DNA of 64,000 nucleotides from Bacillus sp. AFS037270 (GTDB lineage: Bacteria > Bacillota > Bacilli > Bacillales_B > DSM-18226), in NCBI RefSeq assembly GCF_002585305.1, contig NZ_NUNF01000021.1:1-64000 (forward strand). Reading direction: 5' to 3'. The translations under genes and the position numbers were made by a program. The notes under the pieces were generated by a model, which saw nothing but the letters and a program-made list of their open reading frames with translations, was not told where the DNA came from and did no database searches. Of this stretch, positions 61,382 to 64,000 are shown in pieces; positions within the stretch are counted from its first letter, which is position 1, and each line of letters starts with the position of its first letter.

Positions 61382-62485
61382 ATGCAGGAAGTACCAAAAG
61401 GGAAGCTCAGGGAAGGATATACGACTGGGGCCTGCGCAACGGCAACGACCAAAGCAGCGCTGACGGCATTAATAACCGGTGAGCCGCAAACAGAATCGAC
61501 CATTTACTTGCCCGTCAAACGGTTTGCAACCTTTCAGATAGAAAGCTGTGAGGTAGAGGAACAAACCGCCACCGCCAGTACGATTAAAGACGCGGGGGAT
61601 GACCCGGATGCCACCCACGGGGCCTTGATTGTTTCCAACGTGTCATGGCTCGATGAACCGGGCATCGTGCTTGATGGGGGAATTGGGGTTGGCCGCGTCA
61701 CAAAGGACGGCTTGCCCGTTCCTGTCGGCGAGGCGGCGATTAACCCTGTTCCCCGCAGGATGATCCGCGAGACGGCCGAAGGGGTATTAAAAGAATTTGG
61801 GATTAAGAGAGGCATAAAGATCGTCATTTCCGTACCAGCCGGTGAAGAAATCGCCAAAAAAACACTCAATGGACGCTTAGGGATCATTGGCGGGATTTCT
61901 ATCCTCGGAACCCGCGGGATTGTCGTTCCTTTTTCCACAGCCGCCTATAAGGCCAGTATCATCCAGGCAATCAGTGTTGCCCGGGCCAGTGCCTGCGAGC
62001 ACGTTGTCATTACAACAGGCGGGCGGAGCGAGAAAAATGCGATGAAGCAATTCCCCGAACTGTCTGAGGAAGCTTTTATTGAAATGGGTGACTTTGTCGG
62101 GTTCACCCTTAAACAATGCAAGAAGCAAGGGGTAAAAAGAGTGTCGATGGTCGGCATGATGGGGAAATTCTCAAAGGTCGCAATGGGGATCATGATGGTC
62201 CACTCAAAAAGCGCCCCGGTAGATTTTGATTTTTTAGCGGAGGTGGCAAGCAGTACCGGTGCGAATGCCGCTCTGGTTGAGCAAATTCGAACGGCCAATA
62301 CGGCATCACAGGTTGGCGATATGATGACAGCACAGGGCCATCTTTCCTTTTTCGAACGGCTAAGCGACCATTGCTGCCTTGCTGCGTTAAAGGAAGTCGA
62401 TGGCGGGATCGATATAGATACAACCCTTTATACCATGAAGGGGGAATTGTTAGGAAAGGCGGTGCGAAAGAGTGGCATCAATTAA
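61382..62485 (+). CDS. cbiD: CbiD cobalt-precorrin-5B C1-methyltransferase
   Basis: 367 residues, SAM-dependent methylation at C-1. [20 protein letters not shown] is the strict family start, with [52 protein letters not shown] and the C-terminal [20 protein letters not shown]. The DNA here is visibly richer in G and C than the first 55 kb. It starts 3 bases after cbiC and overlaps cbiET by 14 bases, tight operon packing. Confidence 0.94.
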   Translation: MQEVPKGKLREGYTTGACATATTKAALTALITGEPQTESTIYLPVKRFATFQIESCEVEEQTATASTIKDAGDDPDATHGALIVSNVSWLDEPGIVLDGGIGVGRVTKDGLPVPVGEAAINPVPRRMIRETAEGVLKEFGIKRGIKIVISVPAGEEIAKKTLNGRLGIIGGISILGTRGIVVPFSTAAYKASIIQAISVARASACEHVVITTGGRSEKNAMKQFPELSEEAFIEMGDFVGFTLKQCKKQGVKRVSMVGMMGKFSKVAMGIMMVHSKSAPVDFDFLAEVASSTGANAALVEQIRTANTASQVGDMMTAQGHLSFFERLSDHCCLAALKEVDGGIDIDTTLYTMKGELLGKAVRKSGIN

Positions 62486-63677
62486 AATGATCGGCATTGG
62501 GGCCGAAGGGAAAGTCAGCCTGCTCCCGTTGTACGAAAAGTGGATTAATGAAAGTGAACTATTAGTAGGAGGAAAGAGACAGCTTTCCTTTTTTCCTGAA
62601 TTCGCCGGCGAAAAAATCGCGATTGAAGGCGGGCTTTCTTCACTTGTCGAACGGCTGCAGTCGGAGACGAGAAACGTAGTAATTCTAGCATCTGGAGACC
62701 CGTTGTTCTATGGAATTGGAAGTTATTTATCTTCTAAAATCGATTTGGACATTTATCCTTATTTAAGTTCGATCCAGCTTGCTTTTGCCAGAATGAAAGA
62801 AAGATGGCAGGATGCTTATTTCACCAGCGTTCACGGCAGGAGTATAAAAGGGCTGGCACAGCGGGTGGATGGGAAAAAAACGGTCGCAATCTTAACCGAC
62901 ACAGAAAATTCCCCAAATAAAATCACTCAGTATTTGCTTTCCTTTGGCATGACTGAATATGAGGCGTTTGTGGGAGAGAACCTTGGCAGTGACAAGGAAC
63001 GATGCCGCTGGTTTACCCTTGCTGAAATGAAAGATGAAGAGTTTTCAGCGCTCAATGTGGTCATTCTCAAGAAAAAAGGGGAAAGCCCACATTGGCCGAT
63101 TGGCATTGACGATGCGGAGTTTATTCAGCGAAAACCGGATAAGGGCTTAATTACCAAAAAGGAAATTCGGACCCTAAGCATTAGTGCTCTAAGGTTAAAG
63201 GAAGACAGTACGGTTTGGGATATTGGCACATGCACTGGTTCTGTAGCGATTGAGGCAGCGAAAATCGCCAGGGAAGGACAAGTGTTTGCGATCGAAAAGA
63301 ACGAGGGCGACCTGGAAAACTGCCGACAAAATTTAGCGAAGTTCCGTGTGGATGCAACACTCGTTCATGGGAAAGCTCCAGAGGGATTAGATACCTTCCC
63401 AGATCCAGATGCGGTTTTTATTGGCGGGACGGCAGGCGGGATGGAAGACATTTTGAATATTTGTTGCAGCCGCTTGAAAGCGCGTGGACGCATTGTCTTA
63501 AATGCCGTCACGATTGAAAATCTTTCCGAAGCGATGCGTGCGTTTAAAGAGCGGGGATATGAGACGAACATTACTCTTGCGCAAATATCCAGAAGTAAGC
63601 CCATTTTGAATCTGACAAGATTTGATGCATTAAATCCAATTTACATAATAGAAGCATGGCGCAAGGAAGGGGAGTAA
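62472..63677 (+). CDS. cbiET: CbiET fused cobalt-precorrin-6B/7 methyltransferase and decarboxylase
   Basis: 401 residues. Residues 1-~195 are CbiE (C-5 methylation): [55 protein letters not shown]. Residues ~205-401 are CbiT (C-15 methylation and C-12 side-chain decarboxylation): [37 protein letters not shown] (SAM site), [19 protein letters not shown] 62472 overlaps cbiD; the ATG 15 bases on is an alternative. The fusion is usual in B. megaterium (CbiET60). Confidence 0.93.
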   Translation: MASIKMIGIGAEGKVSLLPLYEKWINESELLVGGKRQLSFFPEFAGEKIAIEGGLSSLVERLQSETRNVVILASGDPLFYGIGSYLSSKIDLDIYPYLSSIQLAFARMKERWQDAYFTSVHGRSIKGLAQRVDGKKTVAILTDTENSPNKITQYLLSFGMTEYEAFVGENLGSDKERCRWFTLAEMKDEEFSALNVVILKKKGESPHWPIGIDDAEFIQRKPDKGLITKKEIRTLSISALRLKEDSTVWDIGTCTGSVAIEAAKIAREGQVFAIEKNEGDLENCRQNLAKFRVDATLVHGKAPEGLDTFPDPDAVFIGGTAGGMEDILNICCSRLKARGRIVLNAVTIENLSEAMRAFKERGYETNITLAQISRSKPILNLTRFDALNPIYIIEAWRKEGE

Positions 63678-63679
63678 AC

Positions 63680-64000
63680 ATGTTAGGTACATTATACGGC
63701 CTAGGAGTTGGCCCGGGGGATCCTGAACTTATTACCGTTAAGGCGTTTCGTAAATTAAAGGAATCACCCGTGATTGCCTATCCGAAAAAACAAAAGGGCA
63801 GCAAAAGCTATGCCCATCGAATCATTGATGTCTATTTTCAGCCGAACGAAAAAGAAATGCTCGGCCTTGTCTTTCCGATGACAAAGGATCCAGCCACATT
63901 GGAAAGAAAATGGACGGCAACAGTGGAAAATGTGTGGGCGAAGCTGCAGGAGGGAAAGGATGTCGCTTTTGTAACGGAAGGGGATCCTCTTTTATACAGC
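63680..64000 (+). CDS. cbiL: CbiL cobalt-precorrin-2 C20-methyltransferase (partial)
   Basis: The first 107 residues are present; the gene runs off the window. LGTLYGLGVGPGDPELITVK and AFRKLKESPVIAYPKKQKGS, then VAFVTEGDPLLYS match the SAM-dependent corrin methylases of the CbiL/CobI type. The order after CbiET agrees with the B. megaterium cobI operon. ATG after AAGGGGAG, two bases after the cbiET stop. Confidence 0.93.
   Translation, partial: MLGTLYGLGVGPGDPELITVKAFRKLKESPVIAYPKKQKGSKSYAHRIIDVYFQPNEKEMLGLVFPMTKDPATLERKWTATVENVWAKLQEGKDVAFVTEGDPLLYS

Overview
The window reads as chromosomal DNA of an endospore-forming Bacillaceae species (Bacillus/Neobacillus type, low GC). The evidence is the spore gene content (GerA-family germination receptor, CwlJ cortex hydrolase, YteA, BclA-type surface proteins), strong AGGAGG ribosome sites, sigma-B-type promoters (GTTTCA-N14-GGGTAG) and a cob operon laid out like the anaerobic cobI operon of Priestia (Bacillus) megaterium. 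I saw no rRNA, tRNA or CRISPR array.

Region 0-7.5 kb: the tail of a cold-shock protein gene, a DUF347-type membrane protein, a manganese catalase whose sixth codon is a stop, yteA, a sigma-B driven YflT-like stress gene and a ZIP metal transporter. Decayed duplicates of yteA, the stress gene and an arsR gene lie among them, with three unannotated-size small membrane proteins. Region 7.6-11.9 kb: solitary glgC, an M20 dipeptidase, an NfsA-type nitroreductase and an unknown gene. Region 12.0-14.9 kb: a ~2.9 kb segment with imperfect inverted repeats at both ends, holding a DUF2975 + XRE-regulator pair and two decayed genes of an unidentified mobile-element type.

Region 14.9-23 kb: a Cof-type HAD phosphatase, a ROK regulator + sugar-type MFS pair with a palindromic operator, DUF2809, a secreted GATase-like protein with a possible AUU start, a CAP protein and DUF1259. 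Region 23.8-30.3 kb is a self-contained catabolic locus: a GAF/PucR-type regulator divergent from an MFS transporter, an M20D amidohydrolase and a fused L-serine dehydratase. Together these suggest uptake and hydrolysis of a serine conjugate, then deamination of serine to pyruvate.

Region 30.5-45.5 kb: cwlJ, fbp (class III), purT with an OFA-type transporter, spore surface proteins (one frameshifted at a G run), CBO0543-like membrane proteins, PAP2 phosphatase + alpha/beta hydrolase, a YyaE-like molybdopterin oxidoreductase bracketed by 15-bp repeats, an M50-like membrane protein lacking the catalytic Glu, a second sigma-B stress gene and an SDR. Region 45.7-56 kb: transglutaminase-like and GGCT-like proteins, an EmrB-type exporter divergent from marR with two paired palindromic operators, a ger receptor locus whose B gene is convergent to gerA-gerC, a third and broken stress-gene copy, a YuiH-like molybdoenzyme and a VCBS-like protein.

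Region 56.2-64 kb: two complete cobalamin riboswitches in series, each followed by its own terminator, lead into cbiW-cbiH60-cbiX-cbiJ-cbiC-cbiD-cbiET-cbiL (the last runs off the window), the oxygen-independent corrin ring pathway.
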